This document shows positions 16,062-25,021 of a stretch of 64,000 nt of DNA, piece by piece (the stretch's first letter is position 1; each line of letters starts with the position of its first letter). The stretch covers positions 3,022,001-3,086,000 of the forward strand of contig NZ_JAPNJW010000001.1 of assembly GCF_026626745.1 (NCBI RefSeq), written 5' to 3'. The stretch is from Nannocystis sp. RBIL2. GTDB lineage: Bacteria; Myxococcota_A; Polyangia; Nannocystales; Nannocystaceae. A program made the position numbers and the translations under genes. Below the pieces are notes generated by a model. That model worked only from the letters and a program-made list of their open reading frames with translations. It made no database searches and had not been told where the DNA came from.

Positions 16062-17453
16062 ATGCCCGACCCATCTGCCACTGGTTCGTCCCCCCTGCTG
16101 CGGGGGGTATTTGCCGTCCGTAGCCAGGATCACGACGTGGTGCGGCGGGCGCGCTCGTTCATCACCCTGTGCATCACCTTCGCGGCGATCACGGTGCTTC
16201 TGGCGATTCCGATCGCCCTCGCCGATCCGGCCGGCGACCTGCCGATGAGCTTCGTCGTGCTCACCTCGGTGATCGCCAATTACACCATGGGCATTCTGCT
16301 CGCGCGGCGCGGGTGGGTCGACCTCGCGGGCATCTTCGTCAGCGCCAACCTCAGCGCCAGCGTCGCTATCGCCATCCTGTTCCGCTTCCGCGAGCTCAAC
16401 GACGGCATCTGGTTCATGGCCCTGGGCGTCATCATCTCCGGGCTGGCCCTGCGTCCGCGGCTGATCTGGTGGATCCTCGGCTTCAACCTCGGCCTCACCA
16501 CCCTCATGCTCGTGTTCGTGCCGCCGAGCGCCGCGGGGCCGTACTACAACTTCGGCAAGCTCATGATCCTCGACGCCTTGCTGGTGACGACGGCGATCGC
16601 CGCCTTCATCGACGCCACCCGCAGCCGCGATCTGTTCCGCCGCCAGGAGCGCGCGGTCGAGGACATCAAGACCGCCCGCGAGCGCGCCGAGCAGGCCAAC
16701 GCCACCAAGAGCGTGTTCCTCGCCAACATGTCGCACGAGCTGCGCACCCCGCTCAACGCGATCATCGGCTTCTCCGAGATGCTGCAGGAGGACGCCGACG
16801 ACCCCGGCGTGCGCGCCGACCTCGGCAAGATCCACGGCGCCGGCCAGCACCTGCTCGCCATCATCAGCGACATCCTCGACCTCTCCAAGGTCGAAGTCGG
16901 CAAGCTCGAGGTGCGGGCCGACTGGTTCGACCTCGACGAATTCCTGGCCCGCCTGCACGGCCTCGCAGTCCCGCTCGCCGCGGCCCAGCGCAACTCCTTC
17001 ACCCTCATTGGCGCCGCCTCCGGCACCGTGTTCACCGACGAGCTGCGCCTGCGCCAGGCCCTGCTCAACCTGCTCAGCAACGCCTGCAAGTTCACCCAGC
17101 GCGGCGCGATCGAGCTCCGGGTGCGCAGGCGCATCGCTCGCGGCGAATCGTGCCTCGAGTTCGAGGTCGCCGACACCGGCATCGGCATCGCCGAGGACGA
17201 CCTCGAGCGGATCTACATGCCCTTCGTGCAGGTCGACGACTCGCCCACGCGCCGCCAGGGCGGCACCGGCCTCGGCCTCACCCTCACCCGCGAGATCGTC
17301 CTGCTGCTCGGTGGCACCATCCAGGTCGACAGCACCGTCGGCGTGGGCACCACCTTCACGCTCACGGTCCCGCGCCGCTGGTCGCCGGACGCCGCGGTCG
17401 CCCCGCAAGCCGAGCCCGTCGCCAGCGAGGTGCCCGCCGCGCTCGCCGGCTGA
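16062..17453 (+). CDS. Membrane sensor histidine kinase
   Basis: 463 aa from ATG 16062. Five to six hydrophobic helices between residues 33 and 185 form the sensor, joined by a coiled coil to the dimerisation domain with the H-box FLANMSHELRTPLNAIIGF (phospho-accepting H225). The ATPase domain has the N-box NLLSNACKF, G1 DTGIGI, an F-box-like PFVQVDDS and G2 GGTGLGL. It ends with a short Ala/Pro tail and has no receiver domain. It should autophosphorylate and pass the phosphate to a response regulator; none is adjacent, so it is an orphan by position. The signal is unknown. An earlier start would add an unlikely Cys-rich N-terminus. Confidence 0.9.
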   Translation: MPDPSATGSSPLLRGVFAVRSQDHDVVRRARSFITLCITFAAITVLLAIPIALADPAGDLPMSFVVLTSVIANYTMGILLARRGWVDLAGIFVSANLSASVAIAILFRFRELNDGIWFMALGVIISGLALRPRLIWWILGFNLGLTTLMLVFVPPSAAGPYYNFGKLMILDALLVTTAIAAFIDATRSRDLFRRQERAVEDIKTARERAEQANATKSVFLANMSHELRTPLNAIIGFSEMLQEDADDPGVRADLGKIHGAGQHLLAIISDILDLSKVEVGKLEVRADWFDLDEFLARLHGLAVPLAAAQRNSFTLIGAASGTVFTDELRLRQALLNLLSNACKFTQRGAIELRVRRRIARGESCLEFEVADTGIGIAEDDLERIYMPFVQVDDSPTRRQGGTGLGLTLTREIVLLLGGTIQVDSTVGVGTTFTLTVPRRWSPDAAVAPQAEPVASEVPAALAG

Positions 17454-17577
17454 CGCGCGGCGCCGCTGCCCCCGCCTGCGCATTTGCTCGCCTCGATCGT
17501 AACCGCCGCCACGACCCCCCGGTGCGACGAGGTACGGCACCGGTGATCCGCGCAACCCTTGGCGGTCGGAGGAAGCG

Positions 17578-17913
17578 ATGGGACATCATCACCACAAGCG
17601 CGGCCAGAACTGCAATCACGGCTGGTGGGCGACCTCGGACGACGCCGGCCATCACCACCACAAGCGCGGCCACGACTGCGTCCACGGCGTGTGGGCCACC
17701 GACTCGGTCGACGGCCATCACCACCACAAGCGCGGCGGCGACCGCGTCGAGCACCACCAATGGGCGACGGGCGAAGACGTGGCCGACGACCGGCACCTGA
17801 CCGACGAGGAATTCCCGGACGATCCGTCGCTCGAGGTCGATCTATCGACCACCGACCGCCGCTCGTACGCGCAGATCGAGGCCGAGCTGGCCGCCCTCGA
17901 TCCGCCGCAATGA
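17578..17913 (+). CDS. His-rich triple-repeat protein (GHHHHKRG repeats), putative metal binder
   Basis: 111 aa with a strong RBS (GGAGG, 6 bases before ATG 17578). Residues 2-67 are three 22-residue repeats: GHHHHKRGQNCNHGWWATS, GHHHHKRGHDCVHGVWATD and GHHHHKRGGDRVEHHQWATG. Each holds a tetra-His block, a C-x-H pair and a W-A-T end; the third has lost the Cys and gained a His pair. The last 45 residues are acidic (DDRHLTDEEFPDDPSLEVD). The layout suggests Ni, Zn, Co or Cu storage or buffering, comparable in composition to Hpn-like proteins but not recognised as that family. No signal peptide, so cytoplasmic. A repeat-bearing precursor of a modified peptide is a less likely alternative. Confidence 0.8.
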   Translation: MGHHHHKRGQNCNHGWWATSDDAGHHHHKRGHDCVHGVWATDSVDGHHHHKRGGDRVEHHQWATGEDVADDRHLTDEEFPDDPSLEVDLSTTDRRSYAQIEAELAALDPPQ

Positions 17914-18052
17914 CGCACCGACGCGGACCGCCCAGCGACGCCGACGACCCTCGACAGTGCGAGGCCCCGAGGTCCTCGGGCTCGCCAAGGGAGCCGATGA
18001 CGTTCCAGCCGGCTGGTTGCGCCACCGCTGGACGGCGTCACTCTGCCAGGCC

Positions 18053-18718
18053 ATGAACGTTTATGAAGCAGTCACGAGCCGCCGGGCAGTACGTGGATTC
18101 ACCGACCAGCCCGTGTCGCGGGAGGTGCTGCAGCGCGTGCTCTCTGCTGCAGCCTGGTCGCCGTCCGGATCGAACATCCAGCCGTGGAACACCTACGTCG
18201 TGACCGGCGGGCCGCTGGCGGAGCTCAAGAAGCTCGCCGTGGAGCGCGTGGCTGCCGGCGACCCCTGGGACGAGCGGGAGTTCGAGATGTACCCGCCGGT
18301 ACTGAAGTCGCCGTACGGGGAGCGCCGATCCGCCTTCGGCAGGGAGCGCTACGCTTCGCTCGGCGTCGCTCGCGAGGACTGGGAGGCGCGGAAGAGGGCC
18401 GCGATCGCGAACTGGGACTGTTTCGGCGCGCCCGCCGCCCTGTTCTGCTACATCGACCGCGATCTGGGCCCACCCCAATGGGCCGACATCGGCATGTATC
18501 TGCAGACCATCATGCTGCTGCTGCGCACCGAAGGGCTGCACAGTTGCCCGCAGATGGCGTGGTCGCAGGTTCGCAAGACCGTCGCGCGCGTCCTGTCCCC
18601 CCCGGACGCGCTCGTCCTCTTCTGCGGCATGTCGATCGGCTACGAAGACGCCACGGTCAGTTATCCTCGTACGGGCCGGGCGCCGCTCGACGAGACGGTC
18701 ACGTTCGTCGACGGTTAG
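18053..18718 (+). CDS. Nitroreductase-family flavoprotein
   Basis: 221 aa from ATG 18053. It shows the family start (VYEAVTSRRAVRGFTDQPVSREVL), the FMN-phosphate-binding SPSGSNIQPWNTYVVT segment (residues 42-57) and the C-terminal GMSIGYEDAT motif that contacts the isoalloxazine ring. Length is normal. Such enzymes use NAD(P)H and FMN to reduce nitro, quinone or enone compounds; the physiological substrate cannot be told. It stands alone and converges with the giant minus-strand gene to its right. Confidence 0.92.
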   Translation: MNVYEAVTSRRAVRGFTDQPVSREVLQRVLSAAAWSPSGSNIQPWNTYVVTGGPLAELKKLAVERVAAGDPWDEREFEMYPPVLKSPYGERRSAFGRERYASLGVAREDWEARKRAAIANWDCFGAPAALFCYIDRDLGPPQWADIGMYLQTIMLLLRTEGLHSCPQMAWSQVRKTVARVLSPPDALVLFCGMSIGYEDATVSYPRTGRAPLDETVTFVDG

Positions 18719-18813
18719 AACAGACGACACGCGCGATCGCAAGGGCTCCCGTCTCGCCGCGACAGCGAAAACGCCGCGTCGACGCCCCAGGAGCCGCTCG
18801 CCCTTTTTCGCGG

Positions 18814-21800
18814 CTAAAACCCGTCGCGATCGGTCTGCGTCAACAGCATCTGCAGCCCGCGCGACGGCCCGCCGTTGAGGTCCTGCGGCATCGCGCGCAG
18901 CAGCTCGAGCACCGCCGTCCACAGCCCGCGCGCCTGGCAGGCCGCGAGCAGCGGCTGATTGCGATACGAGCGCTTGCCCTTGCTGATCGCCATGAACGCG
19001 CGGTGCGCCCCCGCCAGATCGTCGTGCCCGGCCAGCACCCCCGTGACCTCCTCGAGCGCGATGTCCGGGTAGCCCTCTTCGCGCGCCAGCTCGATCGCCT
19101 GATCGAGCAGCGTCGCGCTGACCTCCGTCAGCCCGCCGCGCGCCGCCAGCCCTGCCAAGTGCTGGCTCGTCCTGCGCTGCTTCGGCAGCTCCTCGCGTGT
19201 GCGCGTGAACCACTCCTGCCACTTCGCGTGCTTCGGGTCGAGCTCCGCCAGCACCCCCGCGCGCACCTCGAACCGCTCGAGCGGCGTCTCCACGAGCCGC
19301 TCGAGCTTCTCCGCCGCTTCGAACCGCCCGAGCCGCGCAGCAGCGCCGGCGAAGTTGCGGAGGAACCCGTAGTCGCCCTCCTTGTGCAGCTTCGACGCCT
19401 TGGCGATCTTCTCGAAGGGACCCGCGGCCTGCTCCGGGGCCACGCGCGCCAGCGCCAGCAGGAACTCGGCGCAGCTCGTGTACTTCGGCGCCAGCTCGTC
19501 CTTCGCCACCGCCTCCGCGCGCGCCGGCTCGCCCGCGGCCGCGATCGCAGTCATCAGGCGCACGAGCCCCGCCGACTTCGACAGCCCGTCGAATTCATCG
19601 AGCCACGCGCGCGCCGCGTCCCACTCTTTCAATACGATGAGTCGCTCCAGCCCGCGGTCGAGCAACGAGAACTCGTTGTGCGCCCCGCGGCCCTTCATCT
19701 TCGTCACCAGGTGCTTCAGCTCCGCCGCCGAAGCGCGCGGGCAGATCGCAGAGAACGCCGCCCGCGTCTCGGTCCACGACGGCTCCTTCTCGCCGTCGGC
19801 GAGCACGTCGATGGCCTCGCGGATCCGCCCCACCGCCGCCAGCGCCTCCGCGACCACGCGCCGGTTCTCGCTCGCGTTGTGCTCCGGATCGGCCTTTGCG
19901 ATCGCCGAGGCCAGCAGCGCCTCGCCGTCCGCCTTCTCCCCGAGCAGCACCCAGCCCGCCCCGATCATCGCCTGCGGCGGCGCAGGCGAGCGCGCCTTGG
20001 CCTCCTTCCGCTTCAGCAGCTTCTCCGCCTCGCGCAGCCAGCGGCGCAAGATCCCCGTCTGCACGTCGGTCAGCGGCGGCCCTTCCTTTCGCAACGTCAG
20101 CGCCGCCACCACCGTCTCCGCGTGGGCCCGCGCCGCGAACCATGGGTCCGTCCACTCCTTCCAATTGCCGCGCGCCTCGATCGCCTCCGCAGCGCGGTCG
20201 AACAGCCCCAGCGCCATCATCCGCTCGGCCAGCTTTCGCCGGTAATCATTCCCGTGATAGCCGTCACCGATCGTCTGCACCCCCTGCTCGACCAGCGCCG
20301 CCACCTCGTCGATCGAACCACCGGGCGGCGGCCACTTCACCTTGGTCGCGCGCGCCGGCGCGGCCGCCTTGCCCTTCTTGCCGAACTTGCGCTTGAACGC
20401 CGCCGGCACCGCCGGATCGCCCGCTGCTGCCGTTGCGTCGGGCCACACCTTCGCCTCGCCCCAGCGCCACGGCCACGCCCACTTGCGCTCCACGACCCAC
20501 GCGATCTTGCCGTCGACCTCGGCCACCGTCGCGCTCGCCTCCGCCGGACCTACCACCACGCCTTCCGGCAGCGCCGCAGCCACGCGTTCTCGGTCGAGCG
20601 GGAACGCCGGGTTCCAGTCCCACGTCGAACCGTAATCGTCGCCGTCGGTCATCAGAGGGCTCTCGCCGCTGGCCTCGACCGCCGGCTGGAAGCGACCGAT
20701 CTCCGCCCCGTCGCGGTCGCGCAGGAACGCCAGCCCCTTCGCCGAGTGGCAGACCAGCACCCCGTCGCCGTACGCCACGCCGCCGCTCGGCTCGGCGATG
20801 TCGAGCAGCCGGTTCGGCTTGTCGCCGAGCTCCCAGATCTGCAGGCGCCCCTTCACCGAGATCGCCGCCGCGCGACCGTCGGGGCGCCACGAGAAGCCGT
20901 ACTTCTCGCCCTCGTCCTCGTCCTCGTCCTCCCCGGCCTTCAGCGCCGGCACGTCCGGGCTGTAGCGGTACTCGCCGCGATCGTAGATGAAGATCCCAGG
21001 CTCCGCGCCCCACTTGTTCCCCGGTTGCACGATCGCCGCCAGCCGCGACCCGTCGCGCGAATAGATCAGCGACTCGGCGCCCACGTGCATCGGCAACTTC
21101 CCGTTGGGCATACCGGTGCTCGCGTCGTAATAGACGATGCCCGCCGGGTGCATCGCGAACTCGGTCCCGTCGGGCGAGAACGACACCGGCTCGTGTGCCT
21201 TCGCCTCCCACGCGATCTTCCCCGTCTTCGCGTCGAGCGCGAACAGCTGCGACCACCCGCTGTAACCGACGATGCGATCGGGGTGCGACCAATCGATGCC
21301 CTTGAGCGGCTGCAGCCGCGGCTCCGAGTTCGGGTCGCTCGGGTCGGTCAGCCCCGCAGACTCGCACCAGCGCGGCTGCGGCCGGCGCCCGACCAGCGGC
21401 ACGATCGCCCCCAGGGCCAGGTTCGGCCCCCAGCAGGCGATGTACACGTCGCGGCTGTTCGGCGACCACGCCCACGACGGCGGCCGGCTCCACCCGTCAG
21501 TCACGTACGCGCACGAATCGGGCTCGCCCGTCTTGCCGAACGGATCGAAGCTGCCGACCCCGTTGGTGTCGAACGCCAGGCCGACGCGCTTGCCGTCGGG
21601 CCGCCATTGAATGCAGCCGCCGTAATCGGGCCAGCCGACGCCGCCGTGGATCCGCAGCAGGTTCACGCAGCGGCCGGCGCGGACGTCCCAGATCTGCAGC
21701 ACCCCGCCGCGGTCGTAGTCGTCGCCGACCCACGACCCGGTGGCGAGGAAGCGCCCGTCGGGCGACAGCTCGCTATATTCGACCTCCACGTCGTGCCCGT

Positions 21801-22284
21801 GCGCGTGCCCCAGCGCCGCGTGCGGCCGCAGGCGCGCAGTCGCGGCCCGGTGCGCCGCAGTGATCCCGTGCGCCGCCTCGTGGGCGTACAGCGCCTCGCG
21901 CAGCGGCGGCAGGTCGCGGTCGGCAGCGAAGTCGTCCCACGGCAGCGCCTCGATCGCGGCCGCCAGCGTCGACCCGGGCGCATTGCCGTCGAGCCCGGCG
22001 AACCCCGAGACCGCCGCCTCGGCCCCCGCCGCGCTGTCGCTGCCGTCGTCACCGGCCAGCACCGCCATCAGCTCCGCCTCGCCGAGCACCGTGATCCCGA
22101 GCCGCCCCGCCGCGTCGATCTTGCTGCCGGCCTTCTCGCCGGCGAACAGGATGTGCGTCGTCTTGCCGACGCTGCCGCCGATCTTGGCCCCGAGCGCCGC
22201 CAGCTGCTTCTCCGCCTCGGCGCGCTTCAACTTGGAAAAGGTCCCCGTGAGGACGACGGTCTTGCCGCGGACATCGATGGCCAT
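18814..22284 (-). CDS. Giant BRCT / beta-propeller / helical-repeat protein
   Basis: 1156 aa. Residues 5-78 form a BRCT domain as in DNA ligase LigA (KTVVLTGTFSKLKRAEAEKQ, KIGGSVGKTTHILFAGEKAG, ITVLGEAELM). Residues about 125-570 contain WD40-like blades (SPDGRFLATGSW, VLQIWDVRAG, WRPDGKRVGLAFD, SFSPDGTEFAMHPA, YSRDGSRLAAIV, WRPDGRAAAISVKGRLQIWELG). The rest, about 640-1156, is alpha-helical and TPR/HEAT-like with many Ala/Leu/Glu pairs (ERMMALGLFDRAAEAIEARG). No enzyme motif is visible. BRCT domains bind phosphopeptides or DNA ends, so a scaffold in damage response or signalling is plausible but inferred. No signal peptide, so cytoplasmic. Confidence 0.8.
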   Translation of the reverse strand: MAIDVRGKTVVLTGTFSKLKRAEAEKQLAALGAKIGGSVGKTTHILFAGEKAGSKIDAAGRLGITVLGEAELMAVLAGDDGSDSAAGAEAAVSGFAGLDGNAPGSTLAAAIEALPWDDFAADRDLPPLREALYAHEAAHGITAAHRAATARLRPHAALGHAHGHDVEVEYSELSPDGRFLATGSWVGDDYDRGGVLQIWDVRAGRCVNLLRIHGGVGWPDYGGCIQWRPDGKRVGLAFDTNGVGSFDPFGKTGEPDSCAYVTDGWSRPPSWAWSPNSRDVYIACWGPNLALGAIVPLVGRRPQPRWCESAGLTDPSDPNSEPRLQPLKGIDWSHPDRIVGYSGWSQLFALDAKTGKIAWEAKAHEPVSFSPDGTEFAMHPAGIVYYDASTGMPNGKLPMHVGAESLIYSRDGSRLAAIVQPGNKWGAEPGIFIYDRGEYRYSPDVPALKAGEDEDEDEGEKYGFSWRPDGRAAAISVKGRLQIWELGDKPNRLLDIAEPSGGVAYGDGVLVCHSAKGLAFLRDRDGAEIGRFQPAVEASGESPLMTDGDDYGSTWDWNPAFPLDRERVAAALPEGVVVGPAEASATVAEVDGKIAWVVERKWAWPWRWGEAKVWPDATAAAGDPAVPAAFKRKFGKKGKAAAPARATKVKWPPPGGSIDEVAALVEQGVQTIGDGYHGNDYRRKLAERMMALGLFDRAAEAIEARGNWKEWTDPWFAARAHAETVVAALTLRKEGPPLTDVQTGILRRWLREAEKLLKRKEAKARSPAPPQAMIGAGWVLLGEKADGEALLASAIAKADPEHNASENRRVVAEALAAVGRIREAIDVLADGEKEPSWTETRAAFSAICPRASAAELKHLVTKMKGRGAHNEFSLLDRGLERLIVLKEWDAARAWLDEFDGLSKSAGLVRLMTAIAAAGEPARAEAVAKDELAPKYTSCAEFLLALARVAPEQAAGPFEKIAKASKLHKEGDYGFLRNFAGAAARLGRFEAAEKLERLVETPLERFEVRAGVLAELDPKHAKWQEWFTRTREELPKQRRTSQHLAGLAARGGLTEVSATLLDQAIELAREEGYPDIALEEVTGVLAGHDDLAGAHRAFMAISKGKRSYRNQPLLAACQARGLWTAVLELLRAMPQDLNGGPSRGLQMLLTQTDRDGF

Positions 22285-22414
22285 TGGCTCCGATGTACCC
22301 GTTTTCGCGCCCCCGATCCATCACCCGCGCCAGCCCCCGGTCGACGCGTCGCCGGGTGGCTCGTCGGCCTCGACTTTCGCCTGGAGCGGAAGGCGACCCG
22401 ACGTCACGCCGCGA

Positions 22415-23383
22415 TCACGCACCGCCACTGCGATGGACGGCCTTGTACAGGCGCAGACGGACGCGCGCGGCGGCGCTGTCCAGCGGCGCCTGCTTGGCGT
22501 GGCGGCGGGCGATCGCCAGCGCGTCCTCCCCCCTGCGACTGGTCGCCGCGACCCGGGCGCCGTGGGTCAGCAGGAGCTCGACCAGCTCGAGGCGACCGTG
22601 CTCACTGGCCATCATGAGCGCGTCGTAACCGTTGTCGTCGCGCAGCTCGAGGCGAGCGCCCAGGTCCAGCAAGGTGCGCACGCTGGCGAGCGCGCCGTTC
22701 ATGGTGGCGACGTGCAGGCTCGACCAGCCGGAGCTCTCGGTGGCATCGATATCGGCACCGGCCGCGAGCAGGACCCGCAGCGCCGCCGGGCCGCCTGTGG
22801 CTCGCAGCAGCGGGGTCGCGCCGCTCTCGTCGCGCGTGTGGACAGAGGCGCCCGCGGCGAGAAGACGCTCCAGGACCGCCGGTGAGGCGCTCGTGGCGGC
22901 GCCGAGGAGAGCATCGTCCAGCACGGCCTGGGCCGGCGCCGCGGCGAGGGCCACCTCGAGGCCAGCGAGGTCGTCGGCGAGCGCGGCGAGGAGCAGCGGC
23001 GGGGTGCACTCGAAAAAGACGCTACGCGCCATCGGCGTGACCGCGTAGGCGTCTTCGAGCGCGGCATCGAGGCTGGCCCAGGTCTCGAGGGTATGGAAGT
23101 GGATCGCGTAGTCGCGGACGAGGTGCGCGCGGATCCGTGCGAGCGCGGGCGGAGCGTCGCCACCCCGCAGCGCGTAGTCCAGCGAAGCCACGATGAGCTT
23201 CATCAGGGCGAGGCGCTCGTCGACATCCAGCGCCTCACGCTCGTAGGCGGCGAGGAATATTTCAATGCGGTTGCGATCGGCGTGCTCGAAGTCCCAGTCC
23301 TGTCCCGAGTTGCCGACGCCCACCAGCGCGGCGACCCGATCGATCGCCGCCCTTCGCTCCCAGCGCGGCGCAGTGCGGTACAT
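22415..23383 (-). CDS. Ankyrin-repeat protein
   Basis: 322 aa. The N-terminal 110 residues are helical and unrecognised. From about residue 125 there are five to six ankyrin units with typical loops (VLERLLAAGASVHTRDESGATPLLRA, LRVLLAAGADIDATESSGWSSLHVA, VRTLLDLGARLELRDDNGYDALMMA, LVELLLTHGARVAATSRRGEDALAIA), ending in a basic tail. Ankyrin stacks bind other proteins; no partner is indicated. Located 130 bases downstream of the giant BRCT gene start on the same strand, so not obviously one operon. Confidence 0.85.
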   Translation of the reverse strand: MYRTAPRWERRAAIDRVAALVGVGNSGQDWDFEHADRNRIEIFLAAYEREALDVDERLALMKLIVASLDYALRGGDAPPALARIRAHLVRDYAIHFHTLETWASLDAALEDAYAVTPMARSVFFECTPPLLLAALADDLAGLEVALAAAPAQAVLDDALLGAATSASPAVLERLLAAGASVHTRDESGATPLLRATGGPAALRVLLAAGADIDATESSGWSSLHVATMNGALASVRTLLDLGARLELRDDNGYDALMMASEHGRLELVELLLTHGARVAATSRRGEDALAIARRHAKQAPLDSAAARVRLRLYKAVHRSGGA

Positions 23384-23773
23384 CGCCGGCCAGCGTAGAC
23401 GGGGTGACTATCGCCGTCAACGGCGAGCAGCCGGCCGGAAAGCCGAGCCCGGCGAGCGCACACGCGAGGCTCGGCTCCGTCGCTACCTGTCGCTCGCCCG
23501 TCCTCCACGTCCTTGCCGGCGCCGAAAGTCTGGCGACTCGCAGCCCGCGCTAGGCACCGACCCAATACCGAAAGACTCCGACGAATCCGGGGATTCGTCG
23601 GAGTAAGCCAATCTCTACTCGGCCCGCCGGAGCGCGCGCCAAGCCCTTTCCACCGCGTGCGCGGCGGAGTCTCCGATCATGCCACGAGTGCAGCAGGCGG
23701 ACGCGCCCCATTCACGCAGCCCGGTCGCGTACGGCGATTCGGACCCGCGAGCCGCGAGCGCGCCGGCGCTCCT
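23384..23773. other. Intergenic region with one strong inverted repeat
   Basis: No gene is supported between the ankyrin gene start and the 3' end of the small Cys-rich gene. It contains the inverted repeat at 23575-23604. Confidence 0.45.
23575..23604. repeat. Near-continuous 30-base palindrome
   Basis: ACTCCGACGAATCC and GGATTCGTCGGAGT pair perfectly around two G. Stop-like position between genes or an operator; no T run. Confidence 0.55.
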
Positions 23774-24067
23774 TCAGTTCGCCTGAACGTCGCCGGAGTC
23801 GGCGCCCTCGCAGGGCCCCGACTCCGCGCCGTCGGTCTCGTAGCAGACCCCCGCGAGCTCGTCGTACACCAGCTCGGGAGCCGCCGACATCTGCTCGCCT
23901 TCGACGCACTCGGGGTCGCAGTCCTCACAAGTCGACGGCGGCGGCGGCTCCTCCCGCTGGCAGATCGGCGCGCTGCAACAAATCGCCGAGGCCGTCTGGG
24001 ACGCCAGACCGACCCCGCCGAACGCCACCACGACCGCCATCATCGACCACAATTGAGCGAAACGCAT
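23774..24067 (-). CDS. Small Cys-rich exported protein
   Basis: 97 aa from ATG 24067, preceded by RBS GGAGG. A signal peptide (MRFAQLWSMMAVVVAFGGVGLASQTASA) leads to a mature part with CCSAPIC, CEDCDPEC, VCYETD and GPCEGAD, that is eight Cys in about 70 residues, with acidic spacers. Disulfides or metal binding are likely. No family recognised. Its start and upstream region are duplicated at 25992-26355 in a decayed copy. Confidence 0.75.
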   Translation of the reverse strand: MRFAQLWSMMAVVVAFGGVGLASQTASAICCSAPICQREEPPPPSTCEDCDPECVEGEQMSAAPELVYDELAGVCYETDGAESGPCEGADSGDVQAN

Positions 24068-24283
24068 AGGTACCTCCAGTAGTTTCCAGCATGTGCCGCC
24101 GTCCCCGAACAATTCGGGCGAGGCGACAAGACGAGATTCGCAGAATGAGAATAGGAGTCAAGCACGTCCGCGGCCCGTTGCCTGCGAACCATCGCCAGCG
24201 CCGTCAAGACGGCCCCTGGCGAGCGAGCGCCGCGCTCCTTGTGGGATTCCGTCGGAACGACGTATTCGCCGATCTACACCGTA
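24068..24283 (-). promoter_or_regulatory. Upstream region duplicated at 26142-26355
   Basis: About 215 bases upstream of the Cys-rich gene match 26142-26355 closely, including GGAGTCAAGC, GCGGCCCGTTGCCTGC and GGAACGACGTATTC blocks. Conservation across a decayed gene pair suggests the promoter travelled with the gene in a recent duplication. Confidence 0.6.
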
Positions 24284-24499
24284 TCTCGACCGACTGACCT
24301 GCTACTCCGCGCAATCGGACCCGCTTCGGACATCGCCTCCATCGACGCCTGGAGGGCCGTTGGCGGGATCGCAGAAGCGTTTGGCGGGATCGCAGAAGTC
24401 GGTACGGCGAGAGGCCTGCTACCTTCATTCCAACGGGGAATCATCCACTAGCGCTCACGCGAGCCCCGTGATCGACGTGAGCGAGAAGCGTTGGCATTC

Positions 24500-24859
24500 A
24501 TGAAAACCATTCTTCCTGCTCTCGCCCTGATGCTCTCGGCCGTGTCCTTCACCGGCTGCGATTCGAACTACGACGGCGCCGTCGAGGCCGAGGAGGCCCT
24601 GATCGACGACGAGGACGCCGCCCTGGCCCTGAAGGCCCAGAGCGACGACGAGGACGCCGAAAGCGCCCTCGAGACCGAGTTCGACCTGGCCAACGCCGGC
24701 CGCCCCACGCGGGCCCAGACCTGCGCGCAGTGGACCCCCCCTCCGGGCCTGTGCAAAAAGGCCGACATCCTGTGTCTGGACCCGGAAATCACGCCGGGCC
24801 CGTGCGCGACCCTGACGCAATGCATCAAGTGCAGCGTGGATTGGAGCGGCGAAGTTTAG
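24500..24859 (+). CDS. Small acidic lipoprotein
   Basis: 119 aa from ATG 24500. Signal peptide MKTILPALALMLSAVSFTGC with a clean lipobox (FTGC). The mature part starts acidic (EAEEALIDDEDAAL, DDEDAESALETEFD) and ends with six Cys (TCAQWTPP, GLCKKADILCLD, GPCATLTQCIKCS). The acid-then-Cys plan resembles small secreted peptides processed after export, but no family is recognised. A strong rho-independent terminator follows, so this is a single-gene transcript. Confidence 0.75.
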   Translation: MKTILPALALMLSAVSFTGCDSNYDGAVEAEEALIDDEDAALALKAQSDDEDAESALETEFDLANAGRPTRAQTCAQWTPPPGLCKKADILCLDPEITPGPCATLTQCIKCSVDWSGEV

Positions 24860-24899
24860 GTCGACTCGCAGGCCCGAAGCTCGCCGAGAGATGCGAAGC

Positions 24900-24947
24900 A
24901 AAGCGCTCCGTGGCCGGGACCCCCCGGACACGGAGCGCTTTTTTTAT
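24900..24947 (+). terminator. Rho-independent terminator after the small acidic lipoprotein
   Basis: Stem AAAGCGCTCCGTG (24900-24912) pairs with CACGGAGCGCTTT (24929-24941), with an inner GC stem, followed by TTTTT. It is the clearest intrinsic terminator in the window. Confidence 0.9.
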
Positions 24948-25021
24948 TTACGAGAACGAAGCTCGATTCGACTCCTCAGGTTCGGAGAATGCGCAGGCTG
25001 ACAACGGCCGAACGCACGGCG

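Noticed and set aside
17578..17913. His repeats as an engineered tag or vector contamination
   Set aside because: The His blocks repeat three times with diverged sequence around them, natural codon use and a native RBS; no vector sequence is seen.
18184..22617. 1477-residue plus-strand open frame opposite the BRCT gene
   Set aside because: Arg/Leu-rich complement translation with no domain, whereas the minus strand has BRCT and propeller motifs.
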